Shown here: piece by piece, positions 16,034-25,152 of the stretch
Layout: each line of letters opens with the position of its first letter
Numbering within the stretch: position 1 is the first letter of the stretch
NCBI GenBank assembly: GCA_023664685.1
Contig: JAMPFC010000010.1
Location: 1-49,945 of the forward strand
Reading direction: 5' to 3'
Length of the DNA stretch: 49,945 nucleotides
From: Roseburia sp.
GTDB taxonomy: Bacteria > Bacillota > Clostridia > Lachnospirales > Lachnospiraceae
Notes under the pieces: model-generated
The model's database searches: none
What the model saw: only the letters and a program-made list of their open reading frames with translations
What the model was told of the DNA's origin: nothing
Position numbers and translations under genes: made by a program

Positions 16034-17268
16034 ACATGACCTCCGATCATATCTTCTATCTCCCGGGCATATTCCGGCTTTTTATTCCGGATACGCTCCA
16101 ATTCCTGCATAAAATCCTGCATCAGCCCATTGTTGTAATCAATCTGCGCCCGCAATTTCTGGCGGCGCTCATTCAACTCATGCCGCACCTCCACCATTTC
16201 CTTCGGGTCGACGATCGCCCCCGCCTGCGAGGGCCAGATTTCCCGGTCTTTCACCCCTAGCTTTTTCAGTTCCGCCATAAGGATCTCACTTTTCTCATTT
16301 AGGATAAAAGTGTCCTCCCGCTGCCTTGCCCACTCGCGCTTTGCCTTCCGGTACTGGTCATATACAAATTCAAGCTCAGTCGCATTTCTGACCCGGTACT
16401 TCGCACACATATAGTCGATCGTCCTTGTATTGTTTACATATTTTATTTTGACACGGTTTGCAAGCGAGATCGCACGGTTGCATTTTCTCTCCGTAATGAC
16501 CATATCTGTCCTGTTTTTCCTTGCTTCCACGACAATGATCAGCGTCACAATAAAAGCAAAGATAACCGTAGCCACAAACGGAACCCGTATATCCGCTTCA
16601 AACACAAACAAAATCGTCACAAGGAGGATGCCAAACATGGCAAGAAGCCCGCCGAGGATTTTACTGACCAACTGGAGTGTACTCTGTCTTCTCACAATAT
16701 CCCGCTTGTCTCCCAGAAGCATCCTCTTTTCACTGTCCAACTGGCGCATATCATTCTTGATCTTGATCTGGTAGTCTTCAAACTCCTTCAATTTAACAAT
16801 ATCATTTGCGGTCTTCGGCTCGTAGTTCTCCATCGCAGTCTTTTGCGCATCGGTAAATTTGTAGCGTTTTCCCCGCAGGCGTTCCCGCTCCCTCGTCAAT
16901 TCCACGATCGATCCGGCAGTTTCTTCCAGAATCTTCTTCTCCTCCTCCAACGCCTGATCCATCAACTGGATATCCTTTAGATAAGAAGTCACCTGTCCAT
17001 ATTCTGATTTTATCTCCTCACACTGCCGCTTTGCCTCTTTGATCCCTTCATAGAGACGCTGGACGTAATCCATGCGCATTGCCCTATTTGTTAAATCTAC
17101 ATTTTCTTTTTCTAGTTTTACAGTTTCCTCCGCAGGCTCCGGCTGCCCCGCCTCCTGCTCATCTTCCTCATGAAAACGGTCTTCTTTCTTTTCTGTCTCT
17201 TCCCACGCAGCCTCTTTTGCTTCTTTTTCCGCTTTTCTTTTTTTCCTGCCAAACAGCTTAAAACCCAT
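16030..17268 (-). CDS. Coiled-coil membrane protein of unknown function
   Basis: 412 aa, not recognised. A basic then acidic N-terminus (FKLFGRKKRKAEKEAKE) is followed by a long helical coiled-coil stretch (about 60-195) and two adjacent transmembrane helices (about 207-228 and 232-252; GGLLAMFGILLVTILFVF and PFVATVIFAFIVTLIIVV). A second long charged helical part follows (260-405). Both ends should be cytoplasmic. The start at 17268 is chosen because AGGAGG lies 6 nt before it; a GTG two codons earlier overlaps the stop of the previous gene. It could be a membrane anchor or scaffold for the soluble proteins of this operon (inference). Confidence 0.8.
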   Translation of the reverse strand: MGFKLFGRKKRKAEKEAKEAAWEETEKKEDRFHEEDEQEAGQPEPAEETVKLEKENVDLTNRAMRMDYVQRLYEGIKEAKRQCEEIKSEYGQVTSYLKDIQLMDQALEEEKKILEETAGSIVELTRERERLRGKRYKFTDAQKTAMENYEPKTANDIVKLKEFEDYQIKIKNDMRQLDSEKRMLLGDKRDIVRRQSTLQLVSKILGGLLAMFGILLVTILFVFEADIRVPFVATVIFAFIVTLIIVVEARKNRTDMVITERKCNRAISLANRVKIKYVNNTRTIDYMCAKYRVRNATELEFVYDQYRKAKREWARQREDTFILNEKSEILMAELKKLGVKDREIWPSQAGAIVDPKEMVEVRHELNERRQKLRAQIDYNNGLMQDFMQELERIRNKKPEYAREIEDMIGGHV

Positions 17269-17270
17269 GA

Positions 17271-18044
17271 TCACCCTCCTGAAAATGAAACCCGAAGTTC
17301 ATTTTTGCACTTCTCAATAAACTCTTCTTCGCCCTGTAGTTCTTTTTTACCGGCACTTTTTGCATTTATTAAATTCTGTTTTAATTCATCTAGTTCTTCT
17401 GCGGATTTATCATACGACAATCCCTCTTTCAAAAACTTTTCTTCCTGCTCATCGATCAGCAATGTATACAGATAATGGTTTAATGACTGCTCATTGTGGT
17501 TTCTCGCATACGCTTCTTTAAACCCACGCGCCGCCTCATGAAACGATGATACGTGGAAAAGAGCAATCGCCTGATTGTGCAGAAGATTTCCGTATTCTTC
17601 CGGAGTAAACTTCTCTGCCATTCCCCCATAGAGAAGTTTTTTGTACTCGTGAAGGCTCTTACCGTATTTTCCCGCATGGAGATAATTATCCGCCTTGATC
17701 TTATTTTTCTCATGCGGCGGAAGGTTTTCGATGCGGTTCATGACCTCTACAAGCTTGACGACCTCCTCTTCCTTATAATAATCGCAGGAGCAAAGAATCG
17801 TCACCACAAGATCCTTGAGATCATTGTGCCTCTCAATCAACGTCTTCATTTTCTTAGCCAGTGACTCGCTGCCGATCTGCTCACGGAGCCACACCGCCAG
17901 TTTTCCGTCAAAAAACTCCTCCGTGACACTGTATATGTTATTGTAAATATAATAGCAGAGTTCCTCGAGCGAATACACCGGCACTTCCGAAACCGGTATG
18001 ACATATGGCTCCTTCGCCATCCTCCGCTTGCACAATATAAACAT
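17271..18044 (-). CDS. Helical-repeat (TPR-like) protein of unknown function
   Basis: About 257 aa, soluble. The part from about residue 120 to 210 reads as TPR-like helix pairs (YLHAGKYGKSLHEYKKLL; LLHNQAIALFHVSSFHEAAR; FKEAYARNHNEQSLNHYLY). The N-terminal third contains YIYNNIYSVTEEFFDGKLAVWL. A charged helical tail follows. The start at 18044 is chosen because GGAGG lies 5 nt upstream; earlier in-frame ATGs at 18056, 18062 and 18080 lack a good site. It lies between the DUF5716-like gene (44 bp) and the coiled-coil membrane gene (2 bp). TPR proteins often pair with Hsp70-type ATPases, which fits the neighbour but is not proof. Confidence 0.75.
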   Translation of the reverse strand: MFILCKRRMAKEPYVIPVSEVPVYSLEELCYYIYNNIYSVTEEFFDGKLAVWLREQIGSESLAKKMKTLIERHNDLKDLVVTILCSCDYYKEEEVVKLVEVMNRIENLPPHEKNKIKADNYLHAGKYGKSLHEYKKLLYGGMAEKFTPEEYGNLLHNQAIALFHVSSFHEAARGFKEAYARNHNEQSLNHYLYTLLIDEQEEKFLKEGLSYDKSAEELDELKQNLINAKSAGKKELQGEEEFIEKCKNELRVSFSGG

Positions 18045-18088
18045 GATTTCCTCCATTCGCATATGCCGCGCAGACAGCACAGCCTATT

Positions 18089-19294
18089 TTATAATGTAAT
18101 CGTTTCCTCCCAGATCCGGCACGAGGATGGGAAAAACACGCCAAAGCCTTTATCCCTCACAGTGACGATGCATTTATCCTTGCCCGCAAAGCGGATCTGC
18201 ACCCCGATCCGCGCCTTCCGGTCTGTACGCCCCGGAATCCCTTCCATCGGGATCATATGGGAAACTTTCTCTTTCGTGAGGATATTTTTCAGGTTCAGAA
18301 CCAGCTCACTGTCCCCATCCGGTATGAGATCCGTCTCATAATCAATCTGATACCACGGTGTTCCGGCCCTCACAAGAAGAACTTCCTGACTTTTCGCCTC
18401 GGTATAAACATTTATGGAAATATGCGAAGCCACCGTGTCTTCATCGAGATATACAAATTCTTCCATTTTTCGGTTGCCAGACACCTCTCTCGCACAATAG
18501 CAGGCGCCATCCACATAAAGGTTGTCCCCCTGAAAAAGATGCCTTCCCACACACAATTTCTTCATTACGCCATCCGCAAAACCGTCTGCAAACCCGTCTC
18601 CGGTCATATAGAGCGAAGTAATGATCTGTCCGTGGATCGCCCCATTGACCATTCCCTCAAAGATCGCACCCTTTTCCTCCGGCGTGTTATCTTCTCCGGA
18701 AAACAGTCCGGCATAATCATTATAATCTCTCTCGGTGACGCGGACGAGCATTGGCCTTTTATAACGGTCTGTCTGCATCTGGTAATACATGAGTTTCCCT
18801 TTCATGTAATCAAAAAGCCCGACATGATTGATCCACAATTCCTTTTTCTGGCTCATGACATAATAGATGTAGCTCTGTTTGCGGTCGATCACCATCGCCC
18901 GGTCTTTCTCGATCCCAAGTTTTTTCAATGCCTGATAAACCGTATTGATAAAGCGGAAATCTTTGTATTCTGTCGTCACGACAAGCTGACGGATCGCCTC
19001 TCTCGGATATTTCTTTTTGGTAAATGCCAATGTCTTTCGGAAAAATGCCGCCATTACATTAACCGGATCGGACTCTTTCCCCGATGCGACCACCGGCTCC
19101 TGACGATAAATCTTGTCCACAAATCCCTCGATACGCTCTTTCGTCCCCGGTATGGAAACAACCGTCGGGACATCGACGCTCTCCGTCCCGGGAGCTGTCA
19201 GCCTTTGGGGTTCCATATCGCCCGGCCCCAAAACCGAAATCTGTGTCACGTCATCCCTCAGATCCACGCCCACATATAGTTTTCTCTGACTCAT
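18089..19294 (-). CDS. DUF5716-like protein, candidate actin/Hsp70-fold ATPase
   Basis: A 401-aa protein that I associate, from memory, with the unknown-function family DUF5716 of Lachnospiraceae. Its N-terminus (KLYVGVDLRDDVTQISVLG, residues 5-23) resembles the phosphate-1 beta-hairpin of actin/Hsp70/sugar-kinase folds. A later VDVPTVVSIPG fits the Hsp70-like pattern after it. No clear DxGGGT phosphate-2 motif was seen, so ATPase activity is doubtful. The C-terminal about 130 residues look like a separate beta-rich domain (MIPMEGIPGRTDRKARIGV, then CIVTVRDKGFG). It lies 32 bp after the DUF5717-like gene. A fold search would decide the actin/Hsp70 proposal. Confidence 0.7.
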   Translation of the reverse strand: MSQRKLYVGVDLRDDVTQISVLGPGDMEPQRLTAPGTESVDVPTVVSIPGTKERIEGFVDKIYRQEPVVASGKESDPVNVMAAFFRKTLAFTKKKYPREAIRQLVVTTEYKDFRFINTVYQALKKLGIEKDRAMVIDRKQSYIYYVMSQKKELWINHVGLFDYMKGKLMYYQMQTDRYKRPMLVRVTERDYNDYAGLFSGEDNTPEEKGAIFEGMVNGAIHGQIITSLYMTGDGFADGFADGVMKKLCVGRHLFQGDNLYVDGACYCAREVSGNRKMEEFVYLDEDTVASHISINVYTEAKSQEVLLVRAGTPWYQIDYETDLIPDGDSELVLNLKNILTKEKVSHMIPMEGIPGRTDRKARIGVQIRFAGKDKCIVTVRDKGFGVFFPSSCRIWEETITL

Positions 19295-19326
19295 ACAATA
19301 CCATACCTTTCCTGACCAGAACTGCT

Positions 19327-22300
19327 TTATAATGATACAAACAGCGTCTCCGCCGCCTTCTGCCTGCTCCGGTAACGTTCCACAAGCGCTTCATACCTCT
19401 CCGTATCGCCGCTTTGTTCTGCCTCGATCATTTCATTGACCATTTCATAAAACGCCATATCCCCTTTGGAACCCTCCTTCTTTTCGAGTTCCCCGCTTTT
19501 GACCGGATTTTCCATATCCCCGGCAAAAATGCGGTAGTGAAGGCTCTCCCCCCGGAATAGAAGTGTCTCATATACATAAATATCATCAAAAATCTGCCGC
19601 ATCGGCTGGGTCAGTTTTTTCTCTTCCCCGTCCCACAATTCGATATAAATATCCCCTTTATGCGAACTGTACAACTGGATCACATCGGCATGTTCTACTG
19701 CAAATGGGACTTCTGCCTTTCCGGTAAATTCCTTCATGAAAGTAAAAATCTTTCCAGTAGAAACATAACGTGCCAGATGGTACTCGATATACTCCCTCTC
19801 CGGCTCCGTATACGCCTCCTTTTTCGCATAATAGCGGAGCATCGCAAGGATCATGATATGATTGTCCTCCGACAGCCCCTCCTTCTGAATCTTCTCCAGC
19901 ACTCCGCCAAAAACCTCACACCGGCCTACCAGATATTCATACGCCGTATAGCCGAGAAACGCTTTTACAAGCATACGGTTTGCACCATATTCAAAATAGT
20001 CCAGAAAGATATCATAGTAACGTTCGGGAACATCCGCCACAAAAAGCGCCTGTCCAAGAAGCCTCTCCGTCCCCCCGTCACTGATCTCTGTCTCACTTTT
20101 TAATGCGTCTTCATAGATTGCAAGAAGCCGCTCGGTCATTCCCATAAAGAAATCCACTAGATAGTTTAATGTAGTTTTATTTTTTTCTCCGTGGCAGTAC
20201 AGGAAATAACAGAGCCGCATACAGTAAGGATCAAATTTTTCTCCGATTTCTTCCAGTTTCCATGTGACGAGCAGGAGAATCAGCTTCCGGCTGCAATCCA
20301 ATACCTCGTATTTTTTCATCATATCGAGCGCGCGGTCGTTCATCTTATGCTGGATCATCGTCTGGAGAATGCCGGAACGCCGCCCGGGTTCTGTATATTC
20401 AAAATCGATCTGTTCAAGCACTTCCTCCAAAAGCGAATCTTCTCCGATTTCCTTATAATATCCATATAGGGAAAGAAGCGCCCTCTCCGTATACTCCACT
20501 CCGGGGATTTTCTTGCGGATCATCGTATGCAGGAGGATCGCCTCCCTTGCACTCAGCTCATCCGCCTGCAGCGCTTCGGAAAACAAATGCAGCAAAAGGA
20601 TTGGATGCTCTGACCCATTCTCATAGCAGTTTTCTGCCAGAATATCTAGATTTAATATTTTATCCAACTCATAGGAAATCGTGTCCGCATGGTAAAATCC
20701 ATTCTTGTCCACAAAATAAATCTTATAGTTTGGCGTTCCAATCTGGATATACGCCTCGCCATTTGCAAGATGGTACAAAATCTCTCCCATGCCCTCATCA
20801 TGTACGACAGCAACTTTTTCCATATTTTTACTATTGCATCGAATCCGGTGTGTAAACAGGATAAAAGGCAGCTCTCTGGCAATATGGTCTTTTATATTTT
20901 CTGCTGACAGAAATGTCTCATATAAAACTGCGAGTTCCTCGCTGATATGATGCTCGTACAACTGCGTGAGCGCAAATTCCCGGATCGCATTTTGATAAAT
21001 ATGGAAATACTCCGGATGCTCCTCCCTGTTTCTGACAATACTAGCATAGAACGATACCTTGACGGAATCCCTCAGATGGTTTTCGTACTGAAAATACGTG
21101 ATCACGGATGGGAGTGCCTCGTCAAACCTCTCCTTCCCCAACGTATACATATAATATTCAAAAAGCTCTGTAATACGGAGCTGCTTTTCGACGCCAAGCT
21201 GAAACCACTTAAAATACTTATCTTCCAACCTCTCCGAACGGATCAAAAGAGTACAAATGCTGTGGAGTGTGTCATTGTTCCCAAACATTCCATAGCACCC
21301 TTCCAAAAGTGACATGAGCGCCGGTATGAAACGCTTTTGTCTTGCCGCAAGAAACGAGACAGCGATCACGATCTCCTCTGTCATTAAATCATGTTTTAAC
21401 CCAAAGCGCAGCGCGCCTGTCGTTCTGGCATCCAGTTTTTTCAACAATTCCGTATCCTGCAAGATCAGCATCATCCGGTACAGGTGCATATAGGGACTGC
21501 TGCCTCCGTCCTCCCACAGCACATCCAGTTCTTCTAACAGTCCCGCCGGATTTCCGCCATAATATCCAAGCCGCTCTAGCAAAACAAGGAGCCGCCAATT
21601 CCGGTATCCACTGGAATAATATTTCATGATCTCATCACACACTTCTTCGCAGGCTTCCTCCTCCGGCCGGATCCTGCTGCAAAGATAGCGGAGATTCAGA
21701 TATCGCAACACCTTTTCCATGCTCTCTCCGGATGCCGGAGCAGTCATTCCCTCCACCGCATTCAGAAACCGGGCTGTTCCCTTTTCATCCCCAGACAGAA
21801 AACTGATATATCCGTCCAGAAGCCTCTCCACGCCCTCGTCAGACTGTATGAGCTGCTCCCGCTCCTCCCGGAGCAGCTTAAGCCACTCATCCTTAAGACT
21901 GCTGTTCATCATATACTGTACATGGCACTTCGTAATACGTGCGATCCGCCTTTTTCGGATCATTTCCTGTCGGCGCTCTTCTGCCCCCTCTAATCCCCGA
22001 ATCCGGACAGCAATCTCTAATTTCTGATAAACATTCTCAAGCTGAATCCGGCATCGGTGTATCCCCGGCGTTACATCTGCGGCGGCGATATGAAAAGAAA
22101 CGGTTGCCTTTTCTTCCTTAAAATCCCCGGCATAAAGAAAACTTTTGTCCAAAGAGATCAGGCTGCTGTCTGACTTTAACTTGATTCCAACCATGCCCCA
22201 ACTGTCTTTTGCCACCACGAGTTCACCGGAAATGTCCTCTCCGTCGATTTCATAAGAGAGCTGTTTTTTATTGACCATAAACTGTACCGGTTTTTTATCT

Positions 22301-22851
22301 CCGTGAGCCACAAGAAATTCCTCTAATGCCTGCTTTTTCGGGTTTTTATATGTTAAATTATGATATAATCTTTTTTCTCCCATCTCCGTAAGATACAGGC
22401 TCTTAAATTTATCATGGTAAAACAGGGAAACCGCCTCATCAAAATCTTTTTCTGCGATCTTCACAAATTCATCATACGAACGCACCGGCCCTGACTCTGC
22501 CTCCAGATACCGGCCTGTCACATGGATTTCATAAGGCAGCGTATACTCTCCGCAGTCCGTGATCATAAATATGTCGCCCTTCATTACCTCTCCGGCTTTT
22601 TTATTCGCAGCAAAGACTTTTACTGTGATTTCATTTTCCTTCCCGTCAAACACCGGGAAAAAGTCAAAGTTAAAATCATCGACCGCACCAAATCCTTTTA
22701 TCTTTGTCTTGGCGGAATTGGACACACGAAAAACAGAGGCGGCTTCTCCACCCTCTGTCACATCAAATTTCAAACATTCCGTTGAACAAATGATCTCTGG
22801 CCACTCATAAGTAAATTTTCCCTGCGCCAGTGACATCACCTTTTCTCTCAT
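19327..22851 (-). CDS. DUF5717-like giant protein with beta domains and helical solenoid
   Basis: 1174 aa, the largest gene in the window, which I associate from memory with DUF5717. Residues 1-290 are mostly beta, including Ig-like stretches (about 20-105 and 205-290; ISGELVVAKDSWGMVGI, TPGIHRCRIQLENVYQ). Residues 290-1030 are a long run of helix pairs, with many tyrosine- and leucine-rich repeats (YLNLRYLCSRI, LLVLLERLGYYGGN, YYGYYKEIGEDSLL). The end returns to beta, then a charged helical tail. No signal peptide or membrane segment is evident, so it is probably cytoplasmic. It is the first gene after a strong promoter with a palindrome. It looks like a scaffold or client-binding solenoid; the function is unknown. 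Confidence 0.75.
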   Translation of the reverse strand: MREKVMSLAQGKFTYEWPEIICSTECLKFDVTEGGEAASVFRVSNSAKTKIKGFGAVDDFNFDFFPVFDGKENEITVKVFAANKKAGEVMKGDIFMITDCGEYTLPYEIHVTGRYLEAESGPVRSYDEFVKIAEKDFDEAVSLFYHDKFKSLYLTEMGEKRLYHNLTYKNPKKQALEEFLVAHGDKKPVQFMVNKKQLSYEIDGEDISGELVVAKDSWGMVGIKLKSDSSLISLDKSFLYAGDFKEEKATVSFHIAAADVTPGIHRCRIQLENVYQKLEIAVRIRGLEGAEERRQEMIRKRRIARITKCHVQYMMNSSLKDEWLKLLREEREQLIQSDEGVERLLDGYISFLSGDEKGTARFLNAVEGMTAPASGESMEKVLRYLNLRYLCSRIRPEEEACEEVCDEIMKYYSSGYRNWRLLVLLERLGYYGGNPAGLLEELDVLWEDGGSSPYMHLYRMMLILQDTELLKKLDARTTGALRFGLKHDLMTEEIVIAVSFLAARQKRFIPALMSLLEGCYGMFGNNDTLHSICTLLIRSERLEDKYFKWFQLGVEKQLRITELFEYYMYTLGKERFDEALPSVITYFQYENHLRDSVKVSFYASIVRNREEHPEYFHIYQNAIREFALTQLYEHHISEELAVLYETFLSAENIKDHIARELPFILFTHRIRCNSKNMEKVAVVHDEGMGEILYHLANGEAYIQIGTPNYKIYFVDKNGFYHADTISYELDKILNLDILAENCYENGSEHPILLLHLFSEALQADELSAREAILLHTMIRKKIPGVEYTERALLSLYGYYKEIGEDSLLEEVLEQIDFEYTEPGRRSGILQTMIQHKMNDRALDMMKKYEVLDCSRKLILLLVTWKLEEIGEKFDPYCMRLCYFLYCHGEKNKTTLNYLVDFFMGMTERLLAIYEDALKSETEISDGGTERLLGQALFVADVPERYYDIFLDYFEYGANRMLVKAFLGYTAYEYLVGRCEVFGGVLEKIQKEGLSEDNHIMILAMLRYYAKKEAYTEPEREYIEYHLARYVSTGKIFTFMKEFTGKAEVPFAVEHADVIQLYSSHKGDIYIELWDGEEKKLTQPMRQIFDDIYVYETLLFRGESLHYRIFAGDMENPVKSGELEKKEGSKGDMAFYEMVNEMIEAEQSGDTERYEALVERYRSRQKAAETLFVSL

Positions 22852-22899
22852 TGCATCTTCTCACTTTTCGTTGTTAGCTAATATATTACGAATACTTGT

Positions 22900-22917
22900 G
22901 CATGAGTGCACTCATGC
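22900..22917. promoter_or_regulatory. Perfect 18-bp palindrome, candidate operator
   Basis: GCATGAGTGCACTCATGC reads the same on both strands. It lies about 6-23 nt after the predicted start site of the promoter at 22929-22957, a classic place for a repressor operator; it would also form a hairpin at the mRNA 5' end. Confidence 0.65.
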
Positions 22918-22928
22918 TCTATGCGTTC

Positions 22929-22957
22929 ATTATAGCATACTTACATAAAAATGTCAT
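22929..22957 (-). promoter_or_regulatory. Strong promoter of the DUF5717/DUF5716 operon
   Basis: On the minus strand ATGACA (22952-22957, 5 of 6), 17-bp spacer, perfect TATAAT (22929-22934) with TGC in front, an extended -10. It lies directly after the stop of the upstream membrane-protein gene and about 78 bp before the 1174-aa gene. Confidence 0.72.
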
Positions 22958-22960
22958 TCC

Positions 22961-23932
22961 TCACGACGGTGTACTCTCGATCCGCTTCATCAATGCCTCG
23001 ATCAAACGCTGCTCCATCCTGCGGCAGCCATTCAGCCGGTATGTCATCGTTGCCTTGATCGCCTCCATTGCGATCTGCAGAGCCGCCCCTTTGTCGTTGT
23101 CTTTGAAAAACAGCCAGTAGGCAAAAACCCGTTTGACATTTGCCTCCTCATTTCCCTCCAACTTGTCCAAAAACTGTTTGCCATAAAACTTCGCCTTTCC
23201 ATCATTCGGCGAAACGATCACATTATAAAAAACAAATTCACACAAGATTCCCATGTCTCCATGAGACCACTTATCCGGCACATGGTCTTCCAGTTCATCC
23301 ATAACCTTTCCCAAATTTTGGTAATCTCCCAGATCAAGAAAATGATAGTACAGCATCAGAAGATATTTCTTATAAATCGGCAGATCAGTAAGCTTACCGC
23401 TGTACGCTACCCTCTGCATCTCAATCTCTCCCGGACTCTTTCCCTCTTTGATCGCCGCATAACACCGCTCATACTCCCGCCTCATAATTCCTGCCGCACC
23501 ACTTTCGGTCTTTTTTTTCTGGCTGAAACCGAGATAAAGAACGAGTATGCCGGTATAAATACACATCACCACTGCCATCGGAATCGTGAAAGCAGTCGCC
23601 GGCATGATCTTTGTACCCCAGATCTGGATGCAGACGGTCTCTGTGAAAAACAGCGCCACCGCCATAGAAAATGAACCATAGATAAGATTCCGGATCTTGG
23701 TATCTTTGGAATCCGTCATACTGCAGCTTATGTATGGCTGTGGATCACATAACCCGACAGAAATCTTCCTTCCCTTTTTACTTACCCTCAACATAAAAAA
23801 GATAAACTGGTCAAAATGAAACCGCAAAACCGCTCCCCCGATCAGTTTGCCGACAGCCGCCGCAAGCCCGATTATAACATATCCCGCCAACACTCCTCCG
23901 GCTCCCCAAAAAAACTGTGCTACTACGCTCAT
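22961..23932 (-). CDS. Membrane protein with helical C-terminal domain, unknown function
   Basis: 323 aa, not recognised. Hydrophobic helices lie near residues 8-40 (GAGGVLAGYVIIGLAAAVGK), 85-105 and 115-140. A soluble, helix-pair-rich C-terminal half follows (about 150-320; LYYHFLDLGDYQNLGKVMDE, ANVKRVFAYWLFFKDND), resembling TPR/SEL1-type solenoids. The membrane part has no protease HExxH motif. The gene ends just before the promoter of the DUF5717-like gene on the same strand. It may be part of the same functional unit under separate control. GGCGG lies about 10 nt before the ATG. Confidence 0.75.
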   Translation of the reverse strand: MSVVAQFFWGAGGVLAGYVIIGLAAAVGKLIGGAVLRFHFDQFIFFMLRVSKKGRKISVGLCDPQPYISCSMTDSKDTKIRNLIYGSFSMAVALFFTETVCIQIWGTKIMPATAFTIPMAVVMCIYTGILVLYLGFSQKKKTESGAAGIMRREYERCYAAIKEGKSPGEIEMQRVAYSGKLTDLPIYKKYLLMLYYHFLDLGDYQNLGKVMDELEDHVPDKWSHGDMGILCEFVFYNVIVSPNDGKAKFYGKQFLDKLEGNEEANVKRVFAYWLFFKDNDKGAALQIAMEAIKATMTYRLNGCRRMEQRLIEALMKRIESTPS

Positions 23933-24037
23933 AAAAACAATCCGCCTTTCTCAGATAAAACTGTGCATATATATTATAATTGTATAAAATTACGTTGGTT
24001 TTGTAAATAGAAAATAAGCATGGAAATCAATCCTTTT

Positions 24038-25075
24038 TTACTTTTCTACCCCGATTTTAAACAATGCAATATCTTTATCATTTTGAACTACACAAAAATA
24101 CTCCCTTTCCTCTGCCTGCTTGGTATAGATCACATCATTATATTTATCAAATATTGGCGCCAGATCCTTTTTTCCGAGAATCTGCGTCGCTGTATCCCCT
24201 GAGATCTCGTAAAGTCCCTTTGACGCAAGCATGTATGCCTCTCCCTGCACCGATTTACTAACATTCCATAAATATACGCTCTCCTCTTCTGAAAAATCAT
24301 AATCAAAAACCACAATCTTTTCCGGCACTCGCTCTTTGTATTTGCGGAACTGGACTGCACATTCTTTTTCATTCTGCCGATATGGATAGACAACCTGCTC
24401 CTCTAAAATGCACATGGCATTCAGTGCAAGCGTTACGTCCACTCCGGTCGGCAGAGTGGTTTTCACCGCCTCCCCTTTCTGAAAATCCGCATAATAAACA
24501 AAGCCTTCCGTCATACTTTCTGCCATCACTAAATAATTCCCATCCTCAAGCAGACGAAATGACTGTATCTCTTCACCCGCCCCAAACATTTCTTTCTCCG
24601 GACTAATCTGTGTCAGAGTTCCATTTGTATCGACGCAATAAATCCGCCCCTCATGCGGTTCCGTTTCCTTATGCACTGCTTTACATCCAAGAAAATAAAT
24701 ATTTCCCGCCTGATCAGTCTGATAATTTCCCAACAAGTTCACATGATTTTTCTTTAACAGTGCATTCCACTGAAACTCAGCTTCCTCCCATGTCCCATCA
24801 ATAAGATCATACGAGTAAACCGTATACTGGTACACATCCGCCTTATTCTCCCTGTTTCCCTCAAATATGTAATATTGTTCCTCTTGAAAACAATCCCACA
24901 TATATGCTTCCTCATCCTCAATTTCCCATTCCCCAAATGGAAAAGCAATCGGTTCGATCGTACAGGAAGTAGTATCTGGAGCAGGAAGTCTGGCAGAACG
25001 GTCTTCTGTTTCTTTTTGCTGACAAGCAGTAAATAACAGAGCAAATGATATCAACAATAAAATAATCTTTTTCAA
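24038..25075 (-). CDS. Lipoprotein of unknown function, paralog-like to next gene
   Basis: About 345 aa. The start is probably the TTG at 25075: GGGGAG lies 7 nt before it and the product begins KKIILLLISF. An ATG at 25090 has no ribosome site. A lipobox (LFTAC, Cys18) predicts lipid anchoring on the outer face of the membrane. The rest is a series of beta-strand pairs with aromatic residues (YYIFEG, YTVYSYDLIDGTW, GNIYFLGCKA, GRIYCVDTNG), suggestive of a beta-propeller. It shares size and layout with the upstream lipoprotein. The ligand is unknown. Confidence 0.78.
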   Translation of the reverse strand: MKKIILLLISFALLFTACQQKETEDRSARLPAPDTTSCTIEPIAFPFGEWEIEDEEAYMWDCFQEEQYYIFEGNRENKADVYQYTVYSYDLIDGTWEEAEFQWNALLKKNHVNLLGNYQTDQAGNIYFLGCKAVHKETEPHEGRIYCVDTNGTLTQISPEKEMFGAGEEIQSFRLLEDGNYLVMAESMTEGFVYYADFQKGEAVKTTLPTGVDVTLALNAMCILEEQVVYPYRQNEKECAVQFRKYKERVPEKIVVFDYDFSEEESVYLWNVSKSVQGEAYMLASKGLYEISGDTATQILGKKDLAPIFDKYNDVIYTKQAEEREYFCVVQNDKDIALFKIGVEK

Positions 25076-25152
25076 AATTTTTCTCCCCATAGTAAACTTT
25101 TATATATTTGATTTCATTTCTATTATATATCTACTATCCCGGGAGTGTCAAT

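Noticed and set aside
15593-16040. TPP riboswitch for thiE
   Set aside because: thiE overlaps the CBS gene by 4 bp, leaving no leader, and no CTGAGA/ACCTGA-type elements were seen.
18257-19279. Plus-strand open frame of 340 codons opposite the DUF5716-like gene
   Set aside because: The minus-strand gene fits the operon, spacing and ribosome sites; the opposite frame has none and is His/Ile-rich.
22961-23932. Membrane-embedded protease (M50/site-2 type) reading of this membrane protein
   Set aside because: The hydrophobic layout is suggestive, but no HExxH or second-site aspartate motif is present.
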